Assembly (NCBI GenBank): GCA_000721375.1
Contig: JOGW01000008.1
Location: 62,001 to 126,000 of the forward strand
Reading direction: 5' to 3'
Length of the DNA stretch: 64,000 nucleotides
Origin: Streptomyces sp. NRRL B-3428
GTDB lineage: Bacteria; Actinomycetota; Actinomycetes; Streptomycetales; Streptomycetaceae
A model generated the notes under the pieces. That model saw only the letters and a program-made list of their open reading frames with translations. It did not search any database and had not been told where the DNA came from. The position numbers and the translations under genes were made by a program. Shown here piece by piece: positions 8,687 through 16,598 of this stretch. Position 1 is the stretch's first letter, and each line of letters opens with the position of its first letter.

Positions 8687-9606
8687 CACGCGCACGCCGG
8701 AGGTCGTACGGGGTGAAGGGCGCCCCGTACGCCTTCCTCCTGCCGGCCGCGGTTCTCTTCGCCCTGTTCTTCGCGCTGCCCATCGGGTACGCACTGTGGC
8801 TCTCGCTGCACAAGGTCGAGGTCAAGGGCCTCGGCCTCGGCAGCGGCGCCCGCCAGGAGGTGTGGGCGGGCCTGTCGCACTACGCCGACACCCTCACGGA
8901 CTCCGAGCTTCTCGACGGCGCCGTGCGCGTCCTCGGCTACGGCCTGATCGTCATCCCCGTGATGCTCGGCCTCGCGCTGCTCTTCGCGCTGATGCTGGAC
9001 AGCGAGCGGGTCCGGTTCACTCCGGTCACCCGGCTCGCGATCTTCCTGCCGTATGCGATCCCGGGTGTCGTGGCGGCCCTCCTGTGGGGCTTCCTCTATC
9101 TCCCGGACGTCAGCCCGTTCCACTTCCTGCTCGGAAAGATGGGGCTGCCGCAGCCGGATCTGCTCGACGGCGGTCCGCTGTACATCGCGCTGTCGAACAT
9201 CGCGGTGTGGGGCGGCACCGGCTTCAACATGATCGTGATCTACACCGCGCTCAGGGCGATCCCCGTCGAGGTGTACGAGGCGGCCAAGCTGGACGGCTGC
9301 AGCCCGCTGCAGATCGCGCTGAGGATCAAGATCCCGATGGTGGCGCCCTCCTTGGTGCTCACCTTCTTCTTCTCGATCATCGCGACGCTCCAGGTGTTCA
9401 GCGAGCCCACCACGCTGCGCCCCCTCACCAACTCCCTCTCCACCACCTGGAGTCCGCTGATGAAGGTCTACCAGGACGCCTTCGGCAAGAACGACATCCA
9501 CTCGGCGGCCGCGACCGCCGTGGTGATCGCCTTCGTCACCCTGGCCCTGTCCTTCGGCTTCCTGCGCTTCGCGAACGCGCGCAACAGGCAGGAGGAGTCC
9601 CGATGA
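8683..9606 (+). CDS. Sugar ABC transporter permease 1 (MalF-type)
   Basis: It encodes 307 residues. GTG 8683 overlaps the stop of the binding-protein gene as GTGA. Six hydrophobic segments are visible, starting with GAPYAFLLPAAVLFALFFALP. The cytoplasmic EAA loop reads EAAKLDGCSPLQIALRIKIP near residue 200 and contacts the ATPase. It pairs with the next permease, whose ATG also overlaps this stop by 4 bases. Confidence 0.9.
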   Translation: MTRARRRSYGVKGAPYAFLLPAAVLFALFFALPIGYALWLSLHKVEVKGLGLGSGARQEVWAGLSHYADTLTDSELLDGAVRVLGYGLIVIPVMLGLALLFALMLDSERVRFTPVTRLAIFLPYAIPGVVAALLWGFLYLPDVSPFHFLLGKMGLPQPDLLDGGPLYIALSNIAVWGGTGFNMIVIYTALRAIPVEVYEAAKLDGCSPLQIALRIKIPMVAPSLVLTFFFSIIATLQVFSEPTTLRPLTNSLSTTWSPLMKVYQDAFGKNDIHSAAATAVVIAFVTLALSFGFLRFANARNRQEESR

Positions 9607-10508
9607 GCTCCCTGGCCGTACGCAAGTCGGCGCCCGCCGCCGGCACCACTCCCGGGACCGCGCAGGGTCCGCCGCTACGCCGCCGAATCGCCCTCATCCC
9701 CACCGCCACACTGGTCATCGGGGCCCTGTACTGCCTGCTCCCGGTGGCCTGGGTGGCGATCGCGGCGACCAAGTCGGGCACCGAGCTGTTCTCCACGTTC
9801 ACCTTCCTGCCCGGCACCGGCTTCACGGACAACGTCTCCGAGTTGAACGCGTACCGCGACGGCGTCTACTGGACCTGGATGGGCAACTCCGCGCTGTACG
9901 CGGGCCTCGGCGCCCTGCTGTCCACCGCGGTCTCGGCGATCAGCGGCTACGCGCTCGCGGTCTACCGCTTCCGCGGCCGCGAGACGATGTTCAACGTGCT
10001 GATGGCCGGCGTCCTGATGCCGCCGGTGATCCTGGCCGTGCCGCAGTATCTGCTGCTCGCCAAGGCCGACTTGACCGATTCGTACGCCTCGGTCCTGCTG
10101 CCGCTGATCCTCTCCCCGTACGGCATCTATCTCGCGCGGATCTACGCGGCCGCCGCCGTACCGCCCGATGTGGTGGAGGCCGGCCGCATGGACGGCGCGG
10201 GCGAACTGCGGATCTTCACGCGGATCGCGCTGCCGATGATGGTGCCGGGACTGGTGACCGTCTTCCTGTTCCAGTTCGTCGCCGTCTGGAACAACTTCAT
10301 GCTGCCGTACATCATGCTCAGCGACGACGAGAAGTTCCCGATCACGCTCGGTCTGTACACGCTGCTCGAACAGGGCGCCAACACACCCGCTTTGTACACG
10401 CTCGTCATCACGGGCGCGCTGCTCGCGGTGATCCCGCTGATCGCTCTCTTCCTGGTCATCCAGCGCTTCTGGAGCCTCGATCTGCTGTCCGGAGCCGTAA
10501 AGTCGTGA
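9603..10508 (+). CDS. Sugar ABC transporter permease 2 (MalG-type)
   Basis: It encodes 301 residues from ATG 9603, which overlaps the preceding stop (ATGA). After a flexible N-terminus of about 28 residues come membrane segments beginning RIALIPTATLVIGALYCLLP. The EAA motif is EAGRMDGAGELRIFTRIALP. It is the second membrane subunit of the galacto-oligosaccharide-type importer. Its stop overlaps the GTG start of the LacI gene. Confidence 0.9.
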   Translation: MSSLAVRKSAPAAGTTPGTAQGPPLRRRIALIPTATLVIGALYCLLPVAWVAIAATKSGTELFSTFTFLPGTGFTDNVSELNAYRDGVYWTWMGNSALYAGLGALLSTAVSAISGYALAVYRFRGRETMFNVLMAGVLMPPVILAVPQYLLLAKADLTDSYASVLLPLILSPYGIYLARIYAAAAVPPDVVEAGRMDGAGELRIFTRIALPMMVPGLVTVFLFQFVAVWNNFMLPYIMLSDDEKFPITLGLYTLLEQGANTPALYTLVITGALLAVIPLIALFLVIQRFWSLDLLSGAVKS

Positions 10509-11536
10509 CCATGAGCAATGCGGGGGCCAGGCGCAAAGCACCGACGATCCATGACGTCGCGCGGGAGGCGGGTGTCTCACGCGGCACCGTCTCGCGGGTG
10601 CTCAACGGAGGGCACTATGTGTCCCCGGCGGCGCGCGAGGCCGTGGACGCGGCGATCAAGTCGACCGGCTACGTGGTCAACCGGCACGCCCGGTCGCTGA
10701 TCACCGGCCGCTCGGACTCGGTGGGCTTTCTGCTCACCGAACCCCAGGAGCGCTTCTTCGAGGACCCCAACTTCAATGTCCTGCTTCGCGGTTGTACGCA
10801 GGCACTGGCCGCGTACGACATCCCGCTGCTCCTGATGCTGGCGGGCACCCAGGACGAGCGCCGCCGTATCACCCGGTACATCACGGCCGGCCATGTCGAC
10901 GGGGTGCTCCTGGTCTCCAGCCACTCCGGCGACCCGGTCGCCGAAGAGCTGCGGGCCGCCGGTGTACCGCTGGTGGCCTGCGGAAAGCCCATCGGGCAGG
11001 CGTCCAAGATGAGTTACGTCGCGGCCGACGACCGTGACGGTGCGCGGGACATGGTGCGCTTTCTGCACGCTTCCGGTCGTCGGCGGATCGCCACGGTGAC
11101 CGGTCCGCTGGACACCCCGGGCGGTGTGGACCGGCTCGCGGGTTACCGGGAGGTGCTCGCAGAACTCGGGATAGAGACCGACGAGCGGCTGATCGAGCTC
11201 GGCGACTACAGCCGGGCGGGCGGTGAGGCGGCCGCCGAGCGGCTGCTCGCTTCCGCACCCGATCTCGATGCCGTGTTCGTGGCCTCGGATCTGATGGCGC
11301 AGGGCGTCCTGAGCGCGCTGCAGCGAGCCGGGCGCAGAGTGCCCGAGGACGTGGCGATCGGCGGCTTCGACGACTCCCCCGCCGCGCTGGCCTCCACCCC
11401 GGAGCTCACCACGATCCGGCAGCCGTGGGACCGGATCGCCTCCGAGATGGTGCGGGTGCTGCTCGCCCAGATCGGCGGGGAGGATCCGGCGGCGGTGATA
11501 CTGCCGACGGAGTTGATCGAGCGGCGGTCCACGTGA
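10505..11536 (+). CDS. LacI-family transcriptional regulator
   Basis: It encodes 343 residues from GTG 10505, which overlaps the permease stop by 4 bases; GGAG lies 10 bases upstream. ATG 10511 is an in-frame alternative. The N-terminal HTH reads TIHDVAREAGVSRGTVSRVLNG (split here as two helices with the usual hinge after it), followed by a periplasmic-binding-like sensor domain ending in EELTTIRQP-type LacI features (here PELTTIRQPWDRIASEM). As last gene of the importer operon it probably autoregulates and represses both divergent transcripts through the 7240-7253 palindrome. The effector is likely galactose or a galacto-oligosaccharide (inference). Confidence 0.9.
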   Translation: MTMSNAGARRKAPTIHDVAREAGVSRGTVSRVLNGGHYVSPAAREAVDAAIKSTGYVVNRHARSLITGRSDSVGFLLTEPQERFFEDPNFNVLLRGCTQALAAYDIPLLLMLAGTQDERRRITRYITAGHVDGVLLVSSHSGDPVAEELRAAGVPLVACGKPIGQASKMSYVAADDRDGARDMVRFLHASGRRRIATVTGPLDTPGGVDRLAGYREVLAELGIETDERLIELGDYSRAGGEAAAERLLASAPDLDAVFVASDLMAQGVLSALQRAGRRVPEDVAIGGFDDSPAALASTPELTTIRQPWDRIASEMVRVLLAQIGGEDPAAVILPTELIERRST

Positions 11537-11539
11537 GGG

Positions 11540-11593
11540 CTTGAGAGACGCGTGAGGCTTGAGAGACGCGTGAGGCTTGAGAGACGCGTGAGG
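11540..11593. repeat. Three perfect 18-base tandem repeats after the lacI stop
   Basis: CTTGAGAGACGCGTGAGG is repeated at 11540-11557, 11558-11575 and 11576-11593. The TGA of the LacI gene lies just before the array, and each unit itself carries a TGAGG. The last unit runs into the terminator stem. Similar arrays occur at three other gene ends in this window. Confidence 0.9.
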
Positions 11594-11618
11594 GCGGAGG
11601 CCGGTGGCCTCCGCCCTC
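11590..11618. terminator. Bidirectional terminator
   Basis: Thirteen-base perfect arms at 11590-11602 and 11606-11618 surround a 3-base loop. The very GC-rich hairpin lies between the convergent LacI and metallo-beta-lactamase-fold genes and would serve both. Confidence 0.85.
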
Positions 11619-11632
11619 TCGTCGTACGACCT

Positions 11633-12796
11633 CTAGTTGGCCGGTGTGGCCACGGCCTCGGGCTTCTTCACGGCCACGTCCGCGAGACCCGCCGCGGTCG
11701 CCGCCACCGTCCGCCACCAGGGCTCGACCGGCAGCGTACCCGCCGGTTCGAAAGGCAGACCCGGGTGCGGCAGCGCGACGTCGACGCCCGCCTTGCGGGC
11801 CGCGGCGAGCGTCCCGTCGGCCGGCTCCTCCCACGGATGCGGGGCGAGGTTGAACGTGCCCCAGTGGATCGGCAGCAGCACACCGCTCGCGCCGCCCTGC
11901 AGATCGAGATGCGCCTGGACGCCTTCCTCGGGCGTCATGTGGATGTCCGGCCACCACTCCGAGTACGCACCGATCTGGATCATCGTCGCGTCGAACGGGC
12001 CGTGCTCACGGCCGATGTCGGCGAAGCCCGGGAAGTAGCCGGTGTCCCCCGAGTGGTACACCCGGTGCTCGCCCGAGGCCACGACCCAGGAGGCCCACAG
12101 CGTGTGCTGGGTGTTGCGCAGACCGCGGCCGCAGAAGTGGCGGGCCGGGGTGGCGGTCAGGGTCAGACCGTTGATCTTCGTCGACTCGTTCCAGTCCAGC
12201 TCGCGCAGCCGGTCCGCCGGGACGCCCCAGCGCTCCAGGTGCGCACCCACACCGAGCGGCACCGCGAACACGGTGTCCGTGCCGGCCAGCGCCTGGATGG
12301 TGGGCAGATCGAGGTGGTCGTAGTGGTCGTGCGAGATGACGACCACGTCGACCGGACCGAGCGCCGCGAGCGGCAGCGGTACCGGGTGGAGCCGCTTGGG
12401 CCCGGCGAACGCGAACGGCGAGCAGCGGTCGCCCCAGACCGGGTCGAAGAGCACGCGCCGGCCGTCGATCTCGGCGAGGACGCTGGAGTGACCCATCCAC
12501 GTGATGCGCAGTCCGGTGGCCGGCGGCCTCGCCAGATCGGCGAGCGTGGTCGGGTGCACCGGAATCGTGCCGTCCGGAGCACGGCGGACGCGCTGTTCCT
12601 TGTCGAAGTACGTCTTGGCGAACGCGACCTTCGAGCCCTGGGGGCCGACCTTGGTGCCGAGCGGGTTCTGGAAGGTGCCGTTCGCGAAGTGCGGTGATCG
12701 GCGGATGCGCTCCATCCGCTCACCGGCCGGGTCCGCGCCGAACGCGAGCGGCCTCAGCGAGCGAAGCGTCGAACTCAGGGAACGCGAGGCGGTCAC
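11633..12796 (-). CDS. Metallo-beta-lactamase-fold hydrolase (NAPE-PLD/UlaG-like)
   Basis: It encodes 387 residues from GTG 12796. The metal motif HDHYDHLD is near residue 155; further metal ligands are in TPARHFCGRG and YHSGDTGY, and WMGHSSVLAEIDGRRVLFDP precedes them. LPIHWGTFNLAPHPWEEP near the C-terminus is typical of the N-acylphosphatidylethanolamine phospholipase D-like subgroup. In that family the enzymes hydrolyse phosphodiester or related bonds with one or two zinc ions; the substrate here is unknown. No signal peptide is evident. It is monocistronic, bounded by the shared terminator. Confidence 0.85.
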   Translation of the reverse strand: MTASRSLSSTLRSLRPLAFGADPAGERMERIRRSPHFANGTFQNPLGTKVGPQGSKVAFAKTYFDKEQRVRRAPDGTIPVHPTTLADLARPPATGLRITWMGHSSVLAEIDGRRVLFDPVWGDRCSPFAFAGPKRLHPVPLPLAALGPVDVVVISHDHYDHLDLPTIQALAGTDTVFAVPLGVGAHLERWGVPADRLRELDWNESTKINGLTLTATPARHFCGRGLRNTQHTLWASWVVASGEHRVYHSGDTGYFPGFADIGREHGPFDATMIQIGAYSEWWPDIHMTPEEGVQAHLDLQGGASGVLLPIHWGTFNLAPHPWEEPADGTLAAARKAGVDVALPHPGLPFEPAGTLPVEPWWRTVAATAAGLADVAVKKPEAVATPAN

Positions 12797-13026
12797 GGCA
12801 GCTCCAGTGTGGGGGGCGTGGGGGCTTCATTATGGGCGCGCGGGCGCGGGAACCCCGGGTGGGAAAAGGGCGGTGCGCTCGTCGGCGTCATGCTGTCCTC
12901 AACGTGGAAGGGGCTCGCAAGATTCCGGCGCGTTCTCCCGAGCGGGTACGCCACAGGGGTGAGCCGGCCTCGCCGGCCACCCCGCACCACCGGGAAGCGC
13001 CCTGCGAACGTATGCCCGAGGCGCCC

Positions 13027-13032
13027 TAGAAT
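13027..13032 (+). promoter_or_regulatory. -10 element of a near-leaderless promoter
   Basis: TAGAAT ends 8 bases before the GTG at 13041, so transcription would start at or next to the start codon, a common arrangement in Streptomyces. A weak -35 (CTGCGA, 13002-13007) is 19 bases upstream. Confidence 0.55.
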
Positions 13033-13040
13033 CTCGCCTC

Positions 13041-13385
13041 GTGACCGTCCGCCCCACCCCGCACCGCGACCGGACGCGGGCCGAGGCCCGTGTGGCCGGT
13101 CTGCTCGGTGCGCTCGGGCTCGGTGTGGCCTTGTGGCTGGACACCTGGGCGGACGGTGAAGTGGGCCGTCTGGCGTTCCTGATCTGGACGGCCGGCGGGA
13201 TCGGCGTCTTCACCGCCGGGATCATCACCCAGTGCGGCCGCGTCCGTCAGGAGCGGGCCCGGTCAACGAGGGCCGCAAGGACCTCGCACAATGAGGGGAT
13301 CCCCGCGGGCCTGTTGCCCGCCCCACGACAGGAGAGCCCGCACGGTGTCACGGCAGCGCAGGAAGTCCACGCCTCAGGATCGTGA
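13041..13385 (+). CDS. Small two-helix membrane protein, unknown function
   Basis: It encodes 114 residues from GTG 13041, probably leaderless from the TAGAAT 8 bases upstream. After a basic start there are two hydrophobic segments (about residues 18-34 and 44-65: RLAFLIWTAGGIGVFTAGII). The hydrophilic tail overlaps the next gene by 41 bases. I do not recognise a family. Codon bias and promoter position support a real gene; the tail inside the overlap is less certain. Confidence 0.6.
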   Translation: MTVRPTPHRDRTRAEARVAGLLGALGLGVALWLDTWADGEVGRLAFLIWTAGGIGVFTAGIITQCGRVRQERARSTRAARTSHNEGIPAGLLPAPRQESPHGVTAAQEVHASGS

Positions 13386-14487
13386 GCGGGGAGCCGCTCC
13401 CGGGTCGGGCGGGGGCGGGGCGACGGGCGAAGCGACGGGCGACGAGCAGAGCAGGCCCGCGGTCGGTGCATCCGCTGCCGGTGCGTCCACTGCCGGCGCG
13501 TCCCCCACCCGCAAGCCCCGCCACCGGCGTGCGGCCGCAGACCGCAGCGCGTCGACCGCCTCCAAAACGTCCAGCACCCCCGGAATCCGAGGCACGGCCA
13601 GCACGGCCGGCACGGCCACCACCGCCGACACGACCGGCACCCCCGCAGAACGACCCGCGCCCCACCCCACCCCGGCCCACCCCGATCTCCAGGCCGACTG
13701 CGCCAACTGTTTCGCCCTGTGCTGTGTGGCCCTCCCCTTCTCCAAGTCCAGCGACTTCGCCGTCACCAAACCGGCCGGCACCCCGTGCAAGAACCTCCAG
13801 GGGGACTACCGCTGCGGCATCCACGCCGACCTGCGCACCAAGGGCTTCTCCGGCTGCACGGTCTTCGACTGCTTCGGCGCCGGCCAGAAGGTCAGCCAGG
13901 TCACCTTCATCGGCGAGGACTGGCGCGGCTCGAAGAAGGCCGCCCGGCAGATGTTCGCCGTCTTCCCGGTCGTACGGCAGCTGCAGGAACTGCTCCGCTA
14001 TCTCGCCGAGGCCCTCACGCTCGACGCCGCCCGCTCCCTGCAAGGCGAGCTGCTCGCGTCGTACGAGCGGGTCGACGCCCTGACCCGTCAGGACGCCGAC
14101 ACCCTGCTCGCCACGGACGTCCCCACCGTACGGGGCGAGGTCAACACCCTGCTGCTGCGTGCCGGCGACCTTCACCGCGCCCAGGCGCCGGGCCGCCCCC
14201 GCAACCACCGCGGCGCCGACCTCTTCGGTGCGCAGCTCGCCGGAGCCGACCTGCGGGGAGCCTGTCTGCGTGGCGCGATCCTGATCGCCGCCGACCTCAA
14301 GGGAACGGACCTGCGCCGGGCCGATCTGATCGGCGCCGATCTGCGCGACGCGGACCTCCGCGGGGCGGACCTGCGCGACACGGTCTACCTCACGCAGCCC
14401 CAGCTCGACGCGGCGAAGGGGGACGCGAAGACACAGCTGCCACAGGGCCTGCACCACCCGCGACACTGGGCTCCCGCCACGCGTTGA
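13345..14487 (+). CDS. Cys-rich pentapeptide-repeat protein
   Basis: It encodes 380 residues from GTG 13345 with AGGAGA 9 bases upstream. Residues 1-110 are low-complexity (Ala, Thr, Pro, Arg). Residues about 118-180 hold eight cysteines in the pattern C-x2-C-x3-CC, then C, C, C, C, a possible metal site resembling YkgJ-type zinc/iron-binding clusters. A helical middle follows. Residues about 287-348 are about twelve pentapeptide repeats of A(D/N)LxG type (GADLRGACLRGAILIAADL). Pentapeptide repeats form a right-handed beta-helix; some mimic DNA and bind gyrase. The function here is unknown. It overlaps the preceding small membrane protein. Confidence 0.8.
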   Translation: MSRQRRKSTPQDRERGAAPGSGGGGATGEATGDEQSRPAVGASAAGASTAGASPTRKPRHRRAAADRSASTASKTSSTPGIRGTASTAGTATTADTTGTPAERPAPHPTPAHPDLQADCANCFALCCVALPFSKSSDFAVTKPAGTPCKNLQGDYRCGIHADLRTKGFSGCTVFDCFGAGQKVSQVTFIGEDWRGSKKAARQMFAVFPVVRQLQELLRYLAEALTLDAARSLQGELLASYERVDALTRQDADTLLATDVPTVRGEVNTLLLRAGDLHRAQAPGRPRNHRGADLFGAQLAGADLRGACLRGAILIAADLKGTDLRRADLIGADLRDADLRGADLRDTVYLTQPQLDAAKGDAKTQLPQGLHHPRHWAPATR

Positions 14488-14513
14488 CACATCCGCACAC
14501 GCCTTCCGATACT
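14484..14513 (+). promoter_or_regulatory. Promoter of the dehydrogenase gene
   Basis: TTGACA (14484-14489) overlaps the TGA stop of the pentapeptide gene. An 18-base spacer and GATACT (14508-14513) follow. It reads into the dehydrogenase gene 70 bases on. Confidence 0.65.
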
Positions 14514-14583
14514 GAACGGCCGATCAGTAAGACCCCACCCGCCGGCACACCCGGCGGACCGGTTCCCGCCGCACGGAGGCGCC

Positions 14584-15765
14584 ATGCCCGACTCACCGCT
14601 GCTCACCGTCACCTGGACCGACCACCTCACCGGCCACCAGGGCCATCTCGTGGTGGACCGGCTTGTGCGCGGGGTCAGCAGCGGCGGGCTGCGGATGCGC
14701 GCGGGCTGCACGCTGGAGGAGGTGGCGGGCCTGGCGCGCGGGATGTCCATGAAGGAGTCCCTGCACTACCGGCCGGGAGCCCGCTACATCCCGCTGGGCG
14801 GCGCGAAGGGCGGCATCGACTGCGACCCGCGCGACCCCGAGGCCTACGGCGTGCTCGTCCGTTATCTGCGGGCGGTGCGCCCGTACGTGGAGAGTTTCTG
14901 GACCACCGGTGAGGACCTCGGCCTCACCCAGGACCTCGTCGACAAGGCGGTGGCGGAGGCCGGTCTGCTCTCCTGCGTGCAGGCCGTGTACCCGCTGCTC
15001 GACGACGAGACCGCGGCCCGGCAGCGGCTCGCGGACGCGTTCGCCGTACGGGTGGACGGCATCGGACTCGACGAGCTGGTCGGCGGCTGCGGTGTGGCCG
15101 AGTCCGCCCTGGTCGCCCTCGACCGGGCGGGACTGCCGTACGAAGGCACCCGGCTCTCCGTCCAGGGACTCGGCACCATGGGCGGCGCGACGGCGCGCTT
15201 CCTCGCCCGGGCCGGTCTCAAGGTCGTCGCCGTCGCCGATGTCCGGGGCACGATCGCCAACCCCGACGGCCTGGACGTGGAGGCCCTGCTCGCCGCACGC
15301 GACGCGTACGGCGCCGTCGACCGCACCGTCCTGCGCCCCGGCGACCGTCAACTGCCGGGCGACGCCTGGCTGTCGGTGGACGCGGAGATCCTGGTCCCGG
15401 CCGCCGTCTCGTACGCGATCGACGCGGACGGCCAGGAGCGGATCTCGGCCCGCTGGATCGTCGAAGCCGCCAACATGCCCGTCCTGCCCGAGGCCGAGCG
15501 GCTGCTCGTCGAGCGCGGCATCACGGTGCTGCCCGATGTCGTCGTCAACTCCGGTACGAACGCCTGGTGGTGGTGGACGCTGTTCGGAGACATCGGCCCC
15601 GACGCCGACGAGGCCTTCGCGTACACCCGGCGTGCACTGCGCGATCTGGTCACCGCCACGCTGGACCGCGCGATCGCGGACGGCACCACTCCACGCGTGG
15701 CCGCACATGCGCTGGCCGCGGAGCGCCAGTCCGAGATCACCCGGCGCTTCGGCCAGTACCGCTGA
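14584..15765 (+). CDS. Glu/Leu/Phe/Val dehydrogenase-family protein
   Basis: It encodes 393 residues from ATG 14584. The catalytic loop IPLGGAKGGIDCDPRDP (about residue 70) and the catalytic region TGEDLGLTQDLVD match the family. The Rossmann motif GLGTMGGATA is near residue 197, and NSGTNAWWWWTLFGDIGPD lies near the C-terminus. Family members oxidatively deaminate amino acids with NAD(P). The Trp-rich tail segment differs from classic glutamate or leucine dehydrogenases and, from memory, marks a Streptomyces subgroup of unproven substrate. It is a single gene with its own promoter. Confidence 0.85.
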   Translation: MPDSPLLTVTWTDHLTGHQGHLVVDRLVRGVSSGGLRMRAGCTLEEVAGLARGMSMKESLHYRPGARYIPLGGAKGGIDCDPRDPEAYGVLVRYLRAVRPYVESFWTTGEDLGLTQDLVDKAVAEAGLLSCVQAVYPLLDDETAARQRLADAFAVRVDGIGLDELVGGCGVAESALVALDRAGLPYEGTRLSVQGLGTMGGATARFLARAGLKVVAVADVRGTIANPDGLDVEALLAARDAYGAVDRTVLRPGDRQLPGDAWLSVDAEILVPAAVSYAIDADGQERISARWIVEAANMPVLPEAERLLVERGITVLPDVVVNSGTNAWWWWTLFGDIGPDADEAFAYTRRALRDLVTATLDRAIADGTTPRVAAHALAAERQSEITRRFGQYR

Positions 15766-15822
15766 ACCCGGTGTCGTTGAACCCGGTGTCGTTGAACCCG
15801 GTGTCGTTGAACCCTGTACCGC
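15763..15822. repeat. 15-base tandem repeats starting at the dehydrogenase stop codon
   Basis: TGAACCCGGTGTCGT is repeated exactly at 15763-15777, 15778-15792 and 15793-15807; a degenerate fourth copy follows to 15822. Each copy begins with TGA in the gene's own frame, giving four successive in-frame stops. Confidence 0.9.
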
Positions 15823-15856
15823 CGAACCCCCGCAATCCACGCCGCTGATCGCCAAC

Positions 15857-15862
15857 TAGGGT
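15857..15862 (+). promoter_or_regulatory. Possible -10 of a leaderless tetR transcript
   Basis: TAGGGT ends 6 bases before the GTG start at 15869. No good -35 is visible. Confidence 0.35.
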
Positions 15863-15868
15863 GAACGC

Positions 15869-16489
15869 GTGGCCAGGGTCCGGTTGAGTGTGGAGGAGCG
15901 GCGCGAGGAACTCCTGCGCGCCGCCGTCGAGCAGATCGAGCACCGGGGCGTGGCCGCGGTGCGGATCGCCGATGTGGCCGCCTCGCTCGGGGTCAGCAAC
16001 GCCTTGGTCCTGTACCACTTCTCGACCAAGGAGAAGCTGGTCGCCGCGGCGTTCGCGTACGCCGCCGAGGGCGATCTCGCCCATCTGCACAAGCTCCTCG
16101 GCCGGCGCACCACCGCTCTGCGCCGCCTTCGAGCGGCGATCCGCTGGTACGCACCGACCGGCAGCGCCAAAGGCTGGCGGCTGTGGATCGAGGGCTGGGC
16201 GGCCGGCCGGCGCGAGCCCGTGCTTCGCGAGGTCACCCGCGACCTCGACCAGCGGTGGAAGAGCGCGCTGCGTGCCGTCATCGCCGAGGGCGTGGCGGCC
16301 GGCGAGTTCCAGTGCCCCGATCCGGCGGCTACGGCCCTACGGCTGACGGCGCTGCTCGACGGACTCGCCGTACAGAACACCGCGTACGCCACCGGCCCGT
16401 CCCGTACGACCATCCTGACCTGGGCCGACGAGGCGCTGGCGAAGGAACTCGGCCTGGCGCGCGAGGCGTTGACCCGCACCGGACGCTGA
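15869..16489 (+). CDS. TetR-family regulator
   Basis: It encodes 206 residues from GTG 15869. The HTH (IADVAASLGVSNALVLYHF, about residues 33-51) is followed by an all-helical ligand domain of the BetI/C_6 type. It stands alone between the dehydrogenase and a convergent SIMPL gene, so its target is unclear; self-regulation or the dehydrogenase are the nearest options. Confidence 0.88.
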   Translation: MARVRLSVEERREELLRAAVEQIEHRGVAAVRIADVAASLGVSNALVLYHFSTKEKLVAAAFAYAAEGDLAHLHKLLGRRTTALRRLRAAIRWYAPTGSAKGWRLWIEGWAAGRREPVLREVTRDLDQRWKSALRAVIAEGVAAGEFQCPDPAATALRLTALLDGLAVQNTAYATGPSRTTILTWADEALAKELGLAREALTRTGR

Positions 16490-16549
16490 GCCGCCCCACG
16501 AACCGGGCGCCGAAGCCCCACACCACCACACGAACCGGACACAAAAGCA

Positions 16550-16581
16550 CGGCCCGGCGGACACCGAAGTCCACCGGGCCG
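16550..16581. terminator. Bidirectional terminator
   Basis: Twelve-base arms (16550-16561 and 16570-16581) pair with one mismatch. Flanking AGCA/TGCT-type bases extend the stem. It lies between the convergent tetR and SIMPL genes. Confidence 0.75.
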
Positions 16582-16598
16582 AGTGCTCGGGACAGGTT

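Noticed and set aside
11540..11593. Possible CRISPR-like array
   Set aside because: The 18-base units are directly adjacent with no spacers and no cas genes are present; it is a simple tandem repeat.
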